Source: Pelotomaculum sp. UBA1371
GTDB taxonomy: Bacteria; Bacillota; Desulfotomaculia; Desulfotomaculales; Pelotomaculaceae
NCBI GenBank assembly: GCA_002305915.1
Contig: DBRJ01000020.1
Location: forward strand, 1-64,000
DNA length: 64,000 nucleotides
Reading direction: 5' to 3'
Position numbers and translations under genes: made by a program. Below the pieces are notes generated by a model that had not been told where the DNA came from, made no database searches, and saw only the letters and a list, made by a program, of their open reading frames with translations. Of this stretch, positions 54,657 to 63,612 are shown piece by piece. Every line of letters starts with the position of its first letter. Position 1 is the first letter of the stretch.

Positions 54657-54690
54657 TAGCTGATCCTGGGTATTAATTTAGGATCAGCTA
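54657..54690 (-). terminator. terminator overlapping the rho stop
   Basis: TAGCTGATCCT/AGGATCAGCTA, a perfect 11-bp stem with a 12-nt loop that includes the rho stop codon in one arm. The T-tract on the minus strand is weak (ATCTTT). Confidence 0.6.
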
Positions 54691-55985
54691 CCCCCTTTAC
54701 GTCCGGCATCGAAACGCCCGCCGGCGTTGGCCTCAGCCCGGCGCAGATGACGAAAGGCATGCAGCAGGTCGTAGTTGGTTTTGGAACGTTTCATTTGCTC
54801 CATCAGCATTTCCATGGCGTCCCAGGGGGTGGCCCCGTTGGTAGCCCTGCGAAACTGCCAGATCATTTCCAGCTCGTCCTGTGACAGCAGCAGTTCCTCT
54901 TTGCGCGTCCCGGAACGCAAAACGTCAATGGCCGGGAAAAGCCTTCGCTCAGCGAGGCGCCGGTCCAGAATTAACTCCATGTTTCCGGTGCCCTTAAACT
55001 CTTCAAAGATCACATCGTCCATTCTACTCCCCGTTTCCACCAGGGCAGTGGCCAGAATCGTCAGGCTGCCGCCTTCCTCCAGATTGCGGGCAGCTCCAAA
55101 AAACCGCTTGGGCTTGTGCAAGGCGGCCGGATCCACACCCCCGGAAAGGGTGCGGCCGCTGGGGGGAACCACCAGGTTATGGGCCCTGGCCAGACGGGTG
55201 ATACTGTCCAAAAGGATCACCACATCATGTTTATGCTCCACCAGCCGCTTGGCCCGCTCCAGAACCATATCCGCTACTTTGACGTGGTTTTCAGGAGGCT
55301 CATCAAAGGTGGAACTGACCACCTCGCCTTTCACGGAACGCTCTATATCGGTAACTTCCTCGGGACGCTCATCTATGAGGAGTACCATAAGAACCATTTC
55401 AGGGTGATTCCTGGTAATGCTGTTGGCCACTTCTTTAAGGAGAATTGTTTTACCGGCCTTGGGCGGAGCGACAATCAAGCCGCGCTGTCCCTTACCGATG
55501 GGGGCAATGAGATCGATTATCCTGGTTGACAGTTTTTCCGGATCGGTTTCCAGGGTGATCCGCTGCAGGGGATAAAGAGGGGTAAGCCCGTCAAAATGAA
55601 GTCTGATATCTGTACTTTCCGGGTCAACACCATTAACCTGTTCAACACGCAGCAGGGCAAAATAACGCTCACTTTCCTTGGGACGACGCACCTGGCCGGC
55701 CACGAGGTCTCCCGTACGAAGATCAAAACGCCTGATTTGGGAAGAGGAAACATAGATATCATCATGACTGGGAAGAAATTGAAAGGGCCTTAAAAAGCCA
55801 TATCCATCGGGCAGGATTTCCAGAACACCTTTGGCGAACAAGAGGCCGTGTTTTTCTGTCTGAGCTTTTTTTATCTCAAAAATCAATTCCTTCTTGCGCA
55901 GCTTATAATAGCCGGGCAGCTCGAGTTCCTTTGCAATCTTGTACAATTCTGCTATGGTTTTACTTTCCAGGTCCGCATAATTCAA
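54684..55985 (-). CDS. rho: transcription termination factor Rho
   Basis: About 433 residues. Hexameric RNA helicase. N-terminal Rho_N region, RNA-binding fold (GVLEILPDGYGFLRPFQFLPSHDDIYVS), P-loop APPKAGKTILLKE, Walker B HDVVILLDSITRLARAHN, and C-terminal FEEFKGTGNMELILDRRLAERRLFPAID. The TTG at 55985 is chosen because GGGGGGG lies 6 nt upstream; a TTG 5 codons earlier lies inside that run. Confidence 0.96.
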   Translation of the reverse strand: MNYADLESKTIAELYKIAKELELPGYYKLRKKELIFEIKKAQTEKHGLLFAKGVLEILPDGYGFLRPFQFLPSHDDIYVSSSQIRRFDLRTGDLVAGQVRRPKESERYFALLRVEQVNGVDPESTDIRLHFDGLTPLYPLQRITLETDPEKLSTRIIDLIAPIGKGQRGLIVAPPKAGKTILLKEVANSITRNHPEMVLMVLLIDERPEEVTDIERSVKGEVVSSTFDEPPENHVKVADMVLERAKRLVEHKHDVVILLDSITRLARAHNLVVPPSGRTLSGGVDPAALHKPKRFFGAARNLEEGGSLTILATALVETGSRMDDVIFEEFKGTGNMELILDRRLAERRLFPAIDVLRSGTRKEELLLSQDELEMIWQFRRATNGATPWDAMEMLMEQMKRSKTNYDLLHAFRHLRRAEANAGGRFDAGRKGGS

Positions 55986-56043
55986 AGGCAGCCCCCCCAA
56001 GAAGTGGTCTGTTAAAATACTTTATGTCCATTGCTAAATGATT

Positions 56044-56535
56044 TTATGTGCTCCGGCGCCTGCTTCTTCTTTTTAGTAAAAACATCAAGAGCGTGTAGAC
56101 CGCAAACCAGATCAGAGTTGCGTTGATCAGGCTGCCCAGCAAAAATGGATAGCCGTGCTCCATGATTTTGTTCAGAAAGGGGGTAAGCAGGGAATCACCA
56201 CTGAAAACCAGATCCGGCCCGGGCAAATCTCCCAGAAGCAACCTGCCGGAAAGAAAATTCAAGGTATAAAAAATCGGAACTGCCAGCTTAAAAACAACTA
56301 CGGTAGCCACCGCCGCCGCCGGGCTGCAGTGGGTAATGCGGGCAACCAGGTAGGAGAGTGGAATGCTGATCACAGGAATGGGCAGGAAGTCAAAGGCCAG
56401 GCCCAGAGCAACCCCCCTGGCTATTTTTTTCGGTGAATCGGGCATCTCCATGACTTTTTTGTAATAATCGCAGATGCCTTCCGGCAACCAGGAAGTTATC
56501 TTTCTCTTCAAATATAGAACTCCCTCGACAAACAT
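56044..56535 (-). CDS. DUF2062 membrane protein
   Basis: 163 residues with about three membrane helices. The family pattern SPKKIARGVALGLAFDFLPIPVISIPLSYLVARI is clear. Function unknown. ACGAGGAG precedes the ATG. It lies 58 bp before rho on the same strand. Confidence 0.85.
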   Translation of the reverse strand: MFVEGVLYLKRKITSWLPEGICDYYKKVMEMPDSPKKIARGVALGLAFDFLPIPVISIPLSYLVARITHCSPAAAVATVVVFKLAVPIFYTLNFLSGRLLLGDLPGPDLVFSGDSLLTPFLNKIMEHGYPFLLGSLINATLIWFAVYTLLMFLLKRRSRRRST

Positions 56536-56563
56536 AGCATAACTCCTCGTTACTAAGGTTTCC

Positions 56564-56594
56564 TTTCCTCAAGAACAGGGTATTCTTGAGGAAA
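56564..56594 (-). other. hairpin in the leader of the DUF2062 gene
   Basis: TTTCCTCAAGA and TCTTGAGGAAA form a perfect 11-bp stem with a 9-nt loop 29 bp upstream of the DUF2062 start. No T-tract follows. It may stabilize the transcript or mark the end of the transaldolase unit. Confidence 0.5.
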
Positions 56595-56738
56595 CCCTAA
56601 TGTCTCACTTAAGCCTTTATTTCAAGTACAAAAAACTCTTCCAGAAATTCTTTGCTGTATTTCGAGGAAGAGGCAAAGCTATCTATGCTTTTAGGTCACA
56701 ACAAGTTTACCTGTTACGGAAACCAACATCAATTTTGT

Positions 56739-57386
56739 TTATTTGTTTTTGACGGTTTCCCAATCCTCAAGGAATTTATGCACACCGGCTTCGGTCAGGG
56801 GGTGATGGATCATCTGCATGATGACTTTGTACGGAACCGTGGCGATATGCGCCCCCAATCTTGCCGCAGAGGTGACGTGAACAGGGTGGCGAATGCTGGC
56901 TGCAATGATTTCTGACTTAAGTTGATGAAGGTCAAATATTTCTACAATGTCGGCAACCAGTGTCAATCCATCCTGGCTAATGTCGTCCAGCCGGCCTAAA
57001 AAGGGGCTGACATAGGTGGCGCCGGCCAGGGCTGCGAGCAACGCCTGGTTGGCTGAAAAGATCAAAGTCACATTGGTGCGGATGCCTTCCCGCTTCAAAC
57101 GGCTGGTGGCCTTCAAGCCTTCCGCCGTCATCGGGATCTTAACCACAATATTGGGGTGAATAGCGGCCAGTTCCCGGGCCTCCCTGATCATGCCGGGCGC
57201 ATCCAGGCTAACCGCCTCGGCGCTGACAGGCCCGTCTACAATAGACGCTATTTCCCGTACCGTTTCAATAAAGCTGCGACCTTCCCTGGCAATGAGAGAA
57301 GGATTGGTGGTTACTCCGCTGATCACGCCCAAAGCATTAGCCTGACGAATTTCTTCCACATTGGCGGTATCAATAAAGAGCTTCAC
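56739..57386 (-). CDS. transaldolase-like fructose-6-phosphate aldolase
   Basis: 215 residues, TIM-barrel, small transaldolase/FSA family. MKLFIDTANVEEIRQA at the start, Schiff-base Lys in NIVVKIPMTAEGLKA, and ATYVSPFLGRLDDI. GTG start after AGAGGTG. It is next to fba, as ywjH is in B. subtilis. Whether it acts as transaldolase or aldolase cannot be decided by eye. Confidence 0.92.
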   Translation of the reverse strand: MKLFIDTANVEEIRQANALGVISGVTTNPSLIAREGRSFIETVREIASIVDGPVSAEAVSLDAPGMIREARELAAIHPNIVVKIPMTAEGLKATSRLKREGIRTNVTLIFSANQALLAALAGATYVSPFLGRLDDISQDGLTLVADIVEIFDLHQLKSEIIAASIRHPVHVTSAARLGAHIATVPYKVIMQMIHHPLTEAGVHKFLEDWETVKNK

Positions 57387-57505
57387 TTAATTTATTCACC
57401 TCTTGGACAAGCCTGTGGAATTGAAACTACAATACTATCCGGCAAAAGACGTTAAAATATATAGCGGCAGAAAACGATGCTTTTGATCGCCCCGGAAACC
57501 CTAAA

Positions 57506-58360
57506 TTAAGCTTTACCGGAGCTGCCGAAAATTCTAATTTTTTCCCGGATAATCCCGGTTGCCGCCTCCCTGGCGGGACCGAGCACCTTGCGTGGATCAA
57601 TTTCCCTGGGGTTGGCGTCCAATACCTGCCGGGATGCGGCGACAAACGCCTCGCGGATGTTGGTATCAATATTTACCTTGCGCACCCCGAGACGAATAGC
57701 CTCAATGATGGCTTCATCCGGAACTCCGGAAGATCCGTGCAGGACAATGGGAATTTTTACGATGGACTTTATCTTTTCCAGGCGGGGAAAATCCAGTTCG
57801 GGGGTTCCTTTGTACTGACCGTGGGCAGTGCCGATGGCCACAGCCAGGGAGTCCACACCTGTCTCGTTAACGAAAACGCCGGCTTCCTCGGGGTCTGTAA
57901 AAAAAGCATCCCGTTCGCTTACGGTAATGTCGTCCTCAGTACCGCCAATTTTCCCCAATTCAGCTTCCACAGAAACACCCACAGCCCGGGCTGCGTCCAG
58001 CACCCGGCGGGTCAAGGCAATGTTCTCGCGTAGAGGCAGCTTGGAGCCGTCAATCATCACCGAGGAAAACCCGGCGCGAATGCATTGAATTACCTGTTCG
58101 AAACTTGTTCCGTGGTCCAGGTGCAGCGCCACCGGCACATGGGTGTTTTCCGCCGCCAGCCTGGCCATGGCTACAATATAATCGATTCCGGCGTATTTAA
58201 TGGCACCCTGGCTGGCCTGCATAATGACAGGAGCGTTCTCCGCTTCGGCGGCCGCGATGATGGCCTGGACAATCTCCATATTGTTGCAGTTAAAGGCGCC
58301 TACGGCGTAACCGCCGGCTTCTGCCCGCTCCAACAAATCGGTTACCGGTACTAGAGCCAA
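57506..58360 (-). CDS. fba: class II fructose-bisphosphate aldolase
   Basis: 284 residues. Zn2+-dependent glycolytic and gluconeogenic aldolase. VALHLDHGTSFEQVIQCIRAGFSSVMIDGS carries the catalytic Asp and zinc His, with GTAHGQYKG and IPIVLHGSSGVPDEAI providing further ligands. A TTG start follows AGGAGG. Confidence 0.94.
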   Translation of the reverse strand: MALVPVTDLLERAEAGGYAVGAFNCNNMEIVQAIIAAAEAENAPVIMQASQGAIKYAGIDYIVAMARLAAENTHVPVALHLDHGTSFEQVIQCIRAGFSSVMIDGSKLPLRENIALTRRVLDAARAVGVSVEAELGKIGGTEDDITVSERDAFFTDPEEAGVFVNETGVDSLAVAIGTAHGQYKGTPELDFPRLEKIKSIVKIPIVLHGSSGVPDEAIIEAIRLGVRKVNIDTNIREAFVAASRQVLDANPREIDPRKVLGPAREAATGIIREKIRIFGSSGKA

Positions 58361-58415
58361 TTGGCCTCCTCCTTTTTTTATTAATTATTCAAATTATAGC
58401 CGGAGGAGCAACAAA

Positions 58416-59123
58416 TTATGTCTTACTTCTTTTGCGGCGTGCTTTTTTTGGTTTGCCCGGGTTGGAAATACTGTCCAGACAAGTGTTGGAAAGGCTGTCC
58501 AGACATTTAAAACCGTGCCGCGCAAGTTCGATGGTATCGACTTGCTGAATGACTTTGAGGTCGTCCTCCGTCTCAGCATAAATAATATTGATACTGTCAC
58601 ACTTCTTACACTGAAGTTCAAGACGATCAGGAAAGATGTCCACTTCAATTTTGTAATTGCCGCACTGGCAGTACAGCCCGCCGCGCTCGGCAATACCATG
58701 CAGGCAGTTCAAGACCTCATACATGATCTTTGAATTATGGAAGTAGCTGTCGCAGCCGAACTCTTTTACCAGGGCTTCCAGTTCATCCTCGTAGCTGGCA
58801 GTCATCTCGCTTACCCTGGACTTCGGGCCGATATGACCCAACTCAAGGTCTGTTTCCTGGCAGGAAAGACTGATGACCTTTCCGGACCAGAGTGATTTGC
58901 CGGAAACCTCCAGGAGATGTTTTGTCTCACAAACTACACAGGGAATCTGAAGCCAGTAACAGTTCAGGTTTTTTGTGTTTACAATCAGCTTGGTGGCACC
59001 GCAGGAGCAAGTAATATGGAAGGCTTTACCCCTGGAAAAGGAAAACCGGGAAAAATCATGATACTCCATTTTTCCACATTCCGGGCAACGCATGGCCAGC
59101 ACAGCGTTTGTATCAATACGCAT
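58416..59123 (-). CDS. CpXC-like zinc-ribbon protein of unknown function
   Basis: 235 residues with several Cys pairs: AMRCPECGKMEYHDF, TCSCGATK, QIPCVVCETKHLL, LYCQCGNYK and LQCKKCDSINII. The spaced CxxC and CxC motifs suggest two or more zinc ribbons, similar to CpXC domains. The tail is basic (KPKKARRKRSK). AGGAGGG precedes the ATG. Genes like this lie between fba and spo0F in related Clostridia. Confidence 0.75.
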   Translation of the reverse strand: MRIDTNAVLAMRCPECGKMEYHDFSRFSFSRGKAFHITCSCGATKLIVNTKNLNCYWLQIPCVVCETKHLLEVSGKSLWSGKVISLSCQETDLELGHIGPKSRVSEMTASYEDELEALVKEFGCDSYFHNSKIMYEVLNCLHGIAERGGLYCQCGNYKIEVDIFPDRLELQCKKCDSINIIYAETEDDLKVIQQVDTIELARHGFKCLDSLSNTCLDSISNPGKPKKARRKRSKT

Positions 59124-59301
59124 TGCTTAAAACCCTCCTAGCGATAAACGGGGCTTATTTGCCGGTAACCAGATGACCCTTGATAACTTCTACCATTTAA
59201 GAATATGTTGCCCCAATCGACTATTGTAATACTTCGCCGCCAGGGATTGAAATCCTCTTTTTACCGCAGACAATGAACTGTGAAATCGAAGGGTTAAGCA
59301 G

Positions 59302-59709
59302 TTAACCGGTCTCCCTCGCGCGCTTCCGCCTGTCCTTTTCCACCATCAGCAAGCCCTTGACCAGATAACGGACTTCATCCAAATCAAAGGGCTTGTTAAT
59401 ATAATGTTGGACACCCCTGCTCCTGGTCTCGACCAAGATGTCCAGTTCTCCGTAGGCAGTCATCATTACAACCTGTATTTCCGGATTGATCCGTTGCAGT
59501 TCTTCCAATGTTTCCAGTCCACTCATCCCAGGCATTTTAATATCAAGCAAAATAAGCAGGGGAGTTGCTGCAATTGTTTTCCGGATAGCCTCCGCACCGC
59601 TTGAAGCTGTTTCCACACGAAGACCCTGATCAATAAAAGCCTCGAATAAGAGACGGCGTACGCCGGGCTGATCATCAACAATTAAAATATCGCAGGCTTC
59701 CCCAGTCAT
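59302..59709 (-). CDS. spo0F: Spo0F-like single-domain response regulator
   Basis: About 135 residues, receiver domain only. CDILIVDDQPGVRRLLFEAF (acidic pocket), phospho-acceptor Asp in LLILLDIKMPGMSGLETL, Thr in MMTAYGE, and Lys in INKPFDLDEV. With no output domain and with pyrG and fba neighbours as in B. subtilis, it is likely the Spo0F relay protein of the sporulation phosphorelay. The ATG at 59709 follows AGAGGTGAG. The 178 bp to the CpXC gene hold no gene. Confidence 0.82.
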   Translation of the reverse strand: MTGEACDILIVDDQPGVRRLLFEAFIDQGLRVETASSGAEAIRKTIAATPLLILLDIKMPGMSGLETLEELQRINPEIQVVMMTAYGELDILVETRSRGVQHYINKPFDLDEVRYLVKGLLMVEKDRRKRARETG

Positions 59710-59806
59710 TATTCTCACCTCTCGATGAAAAGAAGAGTCTGGGCCTAAGTATTCGCCAGCTAGCTTGGAATCCCTCCCGCTAAATGAAAATTATACCTAT
59801 GTTGGA

Positions 59807-60619
59807 TTAAAAATAATTCCATAATGGAACGCCGGACGGTAGGGCAGCCGCCGCCATTACCAGTGCCGCCAACAGTAGTATAGAGAAAACAAGCAGAGCC
59901 ATATAAGGACTTAGAACAGCCAGCAGGGAGCGGCCTATAGACAGGCTGTGAACCTCCCTGACACCTATGACGTTGAGAACCGCGCTCCAGATTGCCACAG
60001 CCAAACCAGCCAACCCTGGGAACATGTTTCCGGCCAGGCTATCAGAACCGGCTCCGAAAGTCAAAAGCTGCACCGGAACCAACAGGACAGCCGGTAGTCC
60101 CGCCAGGCCGGAGGCTGCCATAACACCCCTGGCCCTCCCCAGTCCACCTAAAATTTCGGCAGCGAGACTCAGGAATGAACTGTAAACAAACCACTTCAAA
60201 TAACCCCAGAGAAAAACGGTTACGGCCCCTAATGGAATCAGCGCCTGCAATACAGGAGCAAAGGAACCCAAAGTATCAGTTTCCCGGCCCAAAACCCTGG
60301 CGGAAGTCAAAAACCATGCGCCCGTACCCAGAGCGTTCAAGATGGTTACAAGCAGCGCGGCCTGACCCAGCGGCGGCTTTCGGGCGACTTTTTGCATAGT
60401 TGGGCGGGGTTCAAAAAAAATTCCGTAGACAAGCTCCAAAAAACCAGGGAAACGCTCTTCCCCGTCCTCCTGCCCGGGGTCCGCCGGCAGGTGTTCAGGC
60501 CCGCCGGCAGCAAGAGACTGCGCCTGCTCCTGGTCCGGCCTGGTGAAATCTGGCGAAACTCCCGTACTGGCCGGACCAGTCCGCTTTTCTGCTCCCTCCC
60601 TCAGGATTTCTTCGTTCAT
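59807..60619 (-). CDS. YIP1-family membrane protein
   Basis: 270 residues. A hydrophilic, Pro/Glu-rich N-terminal region (about 1-60) is followed by a YIP1 domain with five membrane helices (LLVTILNALGTGAWFLTS, VLQALIPLGAVTVFLWGYL, MAASGLAGLPAVLLVPVQLL, LAVIWSAVLNVIGVREVHSL region, and the final VFSILLLAALVMAAAALP). Function unknown. GGAAAGGAG precedes the ATG. It follows sppA by 23 bp and may be co-transcribed. Confidence 0.82.
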   Translation of the reverse strand: MNEEILREGAEKRTGPASTGVSPDFTRPDQEQAQSLAAGGPEHLPADPGQEDGEERFPGFLELVYGIFFEPRPTMQKVARKPPLGQAALLVTILNALGTGAWFLTSARVLGRETDTLGSFAPVLQALIPLGAVTVFLWGYLKWFVYSSFLSLAAEILGGLGRARGVMAASGLAGLPAVLLVPVQLLTFGAGSDSLAGNMFPGLAGLAVAIWSAVLNVIGVREVHSLSIGRSLLAVLSPYMALLVFSILLLAALVMAAAALPSGVPLWNYF

Positions 60620-60642
60620 GTACTTTGTTCTCCTTTCCGGCG

Positions 60643-61566
60643 TTAACGCAAATTTAGGGAGTACACCTTTTCATACTGCCCGGGCAGGGTGAACCAGCCG
60701 GAACCCCGGAATGAATTGACCCCCGCCCCTCTAAAAAACTCCGACCAAAAATTTTTAGGACTTAGATTGACGACAGCCGGTTCACCTTCAATGCCTGCCA
60801 GTTCAGCGGCTAAAAGAACGGCGTCATGAAAGTCCCCCAGGCGGTCCACCAGCCCCAGCTCTTTGGCCTGCCGCCCGGTAAAAACCCTGCCGTCGGCCAG
60901 GGGCCTGATTTCTGAAGCATCCCTGTGCCTGCCCCGGGCTACAGTAGCAACAAACTGTTCATAGACATCGTCGACCATTGACTGGAAAATAGCCCGCTCC
61001 CCGTCCGTTGCCGGGCGTGACGAAGAACCCATATCCTTGTAAGGGCCGCTTTTGTAGGTTTCCGTGTCGATGCCGATTTTATCGAAAAGGCCTGCCAGGT
61101 TTGCTGTCTCCATGATCACGCCGATACTGCCGGTAATGGTCCCGGGGTTGGCCACGATTTGGTCGGCCCCGGCGGCAACCCAGTAAGCTCCGGAAGCCGC
61201 AACATCCCCCATTGAGGCAACCACTTTTTTGCCGGAGTCCTTTAATCTCTGGATTTCCTTCTCGATTTCCTGCGAAGCCGCCGGTGTCCCGCCGGGACTG
61301 TTCAGCCGGATTACCACGGCCTTTAAATCCGGGTCCCGGGCAGCCTCTCTCAGCAGCGAAGCAATTGATTCAGCGCCTCCCAGACTTCCAAAAAGCCCGC
61401 CGCTGCCCGAGCCCCCGGCAATAACCCCTTCAATATAGATGACACCGACCTCTCCATCACTGCTTGCGCTGCCGGGAGAATTAACCTCCTCCTGCCGGAT
61501 AACAGCATAAACCAGGGAAATCGCGACGGCACCCAGAATCAAAGCTGCAATTATCTTTTTCCTCAA
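60643..61566 (-). CDS. sppA: signal peptide peptidase SppA (protease IV family)
   Basis: About 307 residues. Membrane serine protease degrading cleaved signal peptides. N-terminal membrane anchor (IIAALILGAVAISLVYAVI), S49 domain with VVIRLNSPGGTPAASQEI, MGDVAASGAYWVAAGADQIVANPGTITGSIGVI (catalytic Ser) and general-base Lys in YKSGPYKDMGSSSRP. The TTG at 61566 follows GGAGGAGG. The 311-bp gap to pyrG is mostly empty apart from the terminator at 61817. Confidence 0.9.
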   Translation of the reverse strand: MRKKIIAALILGAVAISLVYAVIRQEEVNSPGSASSDGEVGVIYIEGVIAGGSGSGGLFGSLGGAESIASLLREAARDPDLKAVVIRLNSPGGTPAASQEIEKEIQRLKDSGKKVVASMGDVAASGAYWVAAGADQIVANPGTITGSIGVIMETANLAGLFDKIGIDTETYKSGPYKDMGSSSRPATDGERAIFQSMVDDVYEQFVATVARGRHRDASEIRPLADGRVFTGRQAKELGLVDRLGDFHDAVLLAAELAGIEGEPAVVNLSPKNFWSEFFRGAGVNSFRGSGWFTLPGQYEKVYSLNLR

Positions 61567-61816
61567 GCTAATAATCCTCCTCCCTCTACTTTTTAATAGC
61601 ATGCATAATTACCTGAAAGGATACCCTGAACAAAGAGCGGTTAAATCTGTCAATAAATGTAGACTTTTCATTATTCAAGGTCCTGCCGGGGGAAACCTGT
61701 TTTAAGGGGCTAAAAACCTTTTCAAAATCATTCACCGTGTTTTAAATTACTAACCCCCAAGGATATAATACCGGCATGGAACAGGGCTTTTCTTTTAAAG
61801 GAAAAGGCTTCCCTAA

Positions 61817-61849
61817 ATAAAAAACAGCCCTGGTTTTCCCCAAAGCTGT
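61817..61849 (-). terminator. rho-independent terminator of pyrG
   Basis: On the minus strand ACAGCTTTGG pairs with CCAGGGCTGT (two G-U pairs) around a 6-nt loop and is followed by TTTTTTATTT. It lies 29 bp past the pyrG stop. Confidence 0.85.
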
Positions 61850-61877
61850 GATCATCTGTAATACATCATCTGTAACA

Positions 61878-63494
61878 CTAATTATTATTTTTATCCTTTT
61901 GATATTTCCTTGCCGCTCCGATAAAATCCCTGAACAGGGGATGGGGACGATTGGGACGGGACTTGAATTCCGGGTGAAATTGAGTTGCCACAAACCAGGG
62001 GTGAGCCGGGTTCTCGATAATTTCCACCAGGAAGCCGTCGGGCCAGACGCCGCTGAAAACCAGGCCTGCCCGGGCCAGACCATCGCGGTAAAGGTTGTTT
62101 AGCTCGTAGCGGTGACGGTGCCTTTCGACGATTATTTCCTGCTGGTAGGCCCTGAAAGCCGCCGTACCGGGCTCCAGTTTACAGAGGTACCCTCCCAGCC
62201 GCATGGTGCCCCCCATTTTAGCAAGGTCTTTCTGATCCGGCAGGAGGTCAATTACCGGGTGGGTTGTAGCGGGGTTAAACTCGGTGCTGTTGGCATCCTG
62301 CCAGCCTATGACGTTGCGGGCAAATTCCACAACGGCCAACTGCATTCCCAGGCAAAGACCCAAATAGGGAATCCTTTGTTCCCGGGCAAACCGGATCGCC
62401 TCAATTTTACCTTCTATACCCCGGTCACCAAAGCCGCCGGGCACCAGGACACCGTCAACATTTCCCAGAAACTCCCTCACGTTAGCCCGGGTGACCTCTT
62501 CAGAATTAATCCATTTGATCTCTATGGCGGAGCCGTGGCTGTAACCCGCGTGACGAAGCGACTCGGCCACGCTGAGATAGGCGTCCTGCAGGGATACGTA
62601 CTTTCCAACCAGGGCGATGGTGGTCAGGTAGCGCAGGTTTTTCAAATTGGCCACCATTTGGCGCCATTCGGTTAAATCCGGGGGGCCTGTATTGATTCCC
62701 AGTTTTTTCAGGACGATATCGGCCAGCCCCTCTTCTTCCAGCATCAGGGGCATCTCGTAAATAGACGGTGCATCCAGAGCCTGGATCACCGCCTCTTTTT
62801 CGATGTCGCAAAATAAAGCCAGTTTTTCCTCCATCTCTTTAGATAGGGGCCGTTCACTGCGGCAAACAACGATGTCGGGCTGGATGCCGATTCCCCTGAG
62901 TTCCTTGACACTGTGCTGGGTTGGCTTTGTTTTCAACTCATTGGCAGCCTGAAGATAAGGAACCAGGGTTACATGAATATAAACCACGTTACCTTTACCG
63001 ACGTCTCCTTTCATCTGGCGGATAGCTTCCAGGAAAGGCTGTGACTCAATATCACCTACGGTGCCGCCGATTTCAGTGATGATGACATCAGCATCAGACT
63101 CGGTAGCCACACGCAGGATTTGCTCTTTAATTTCATTGGTGATATGGGGAATAACCTGTACGGTGCCCCCCAGATAATCCCCCCTGCGCTCCTTGTTGAT
63201 CACGGAACTGTAAATACCGCCGGTGGTTACATTACAACTGCGGGAAATGTTGATATCGATAAACCGCTCGTAATGTCCCAGGTCGAGATCTGTTTCCGCG
63301 CCGTCTTCAGTTACGAACACTTCACCGTGCTGATAAGGACTCATGGTGCCGGGATCCACGTTAATGTAAGGGTCCAGTTTCTGAATGGCCACTTTCAGCC
63401 CGCGGCTCTTTAAAAGACGCCCCAGGGAAGCGGCCGTAATCCCTTTGCCCAGTGAAGATACCACCCCGCCGGTAACAAAAATAAATTTGGCCAT
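61878..63494 (-). CDS. pyrG: CTP synthase
   Basis: 538 residues. Makes CTP from UTP using glutamine. The N-terminal synthetase domain begins AKFIFVTGGVVSSLGKGITAASLGRLL and has DLDLGHYERFID. The C-terminal glutaminase has the catalytic Cys in GLCLGMQLAVVEFARN and His/Glu in TQFHPEFKSRP. AGGAGG precedes the ATG. Complete length. Confidence 0.97.
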   Translation of the reverse strand: MAKFIFVTGGVVSSLGKGITAASLGRLLKSRGLKVAIQKLDPYINVDPGTMSPYQHGEVFVTEDGAETDLDLGHYERFIDINISRSCNVTTGGIYSSVINKERRGDYLGGTVQVIPHITNEIKEQILRVATESDADVIITEIGGTVGDIESQPFLEAIRQMKGDVGKGNVVYIHVTLVPYLQAANELKTKPTQHSVKELRGIGIQPDIVVCRSERPLSKEMEEKLALFCDIEKEAVIQALDAPSIYEMPLMLEEEGLADIVLKKLGINTGPPDLTEWRQMVANLKNLRYLTTIALVGKYVSLQDAYLSVAESLRHAGYSHGSAIEIKWINSEEVTRANVREFLGNVDGVLVPGGFGDRGIEGKIEAIRFAREQRIPYLGLCLGMQLAVVEFARNVIGWQDANSTEFNPATTHPVIDLLPDQKDLAKMGGTMRLGGYLCKLEPGTAAFRAYQQEIIVERHRHRYELNNLYRDGLARAGLVFSGVWPDGFLVEIIENPAHPWFVATQFHPEFKSRPNRPHPLFRDFIGAARKYQKDKNNN

Positions 63495-63612
63495 GTCAGC
63501 CTCCTGTTATTTCCTGTCAAATATTGTTGTTAATAAACTAACACTCCCATTTTAACGATGCCCGTCAGCCCTGTCAACCACAAAAGCCCCTGCATATTTT
63601 GTCTTTTACTCT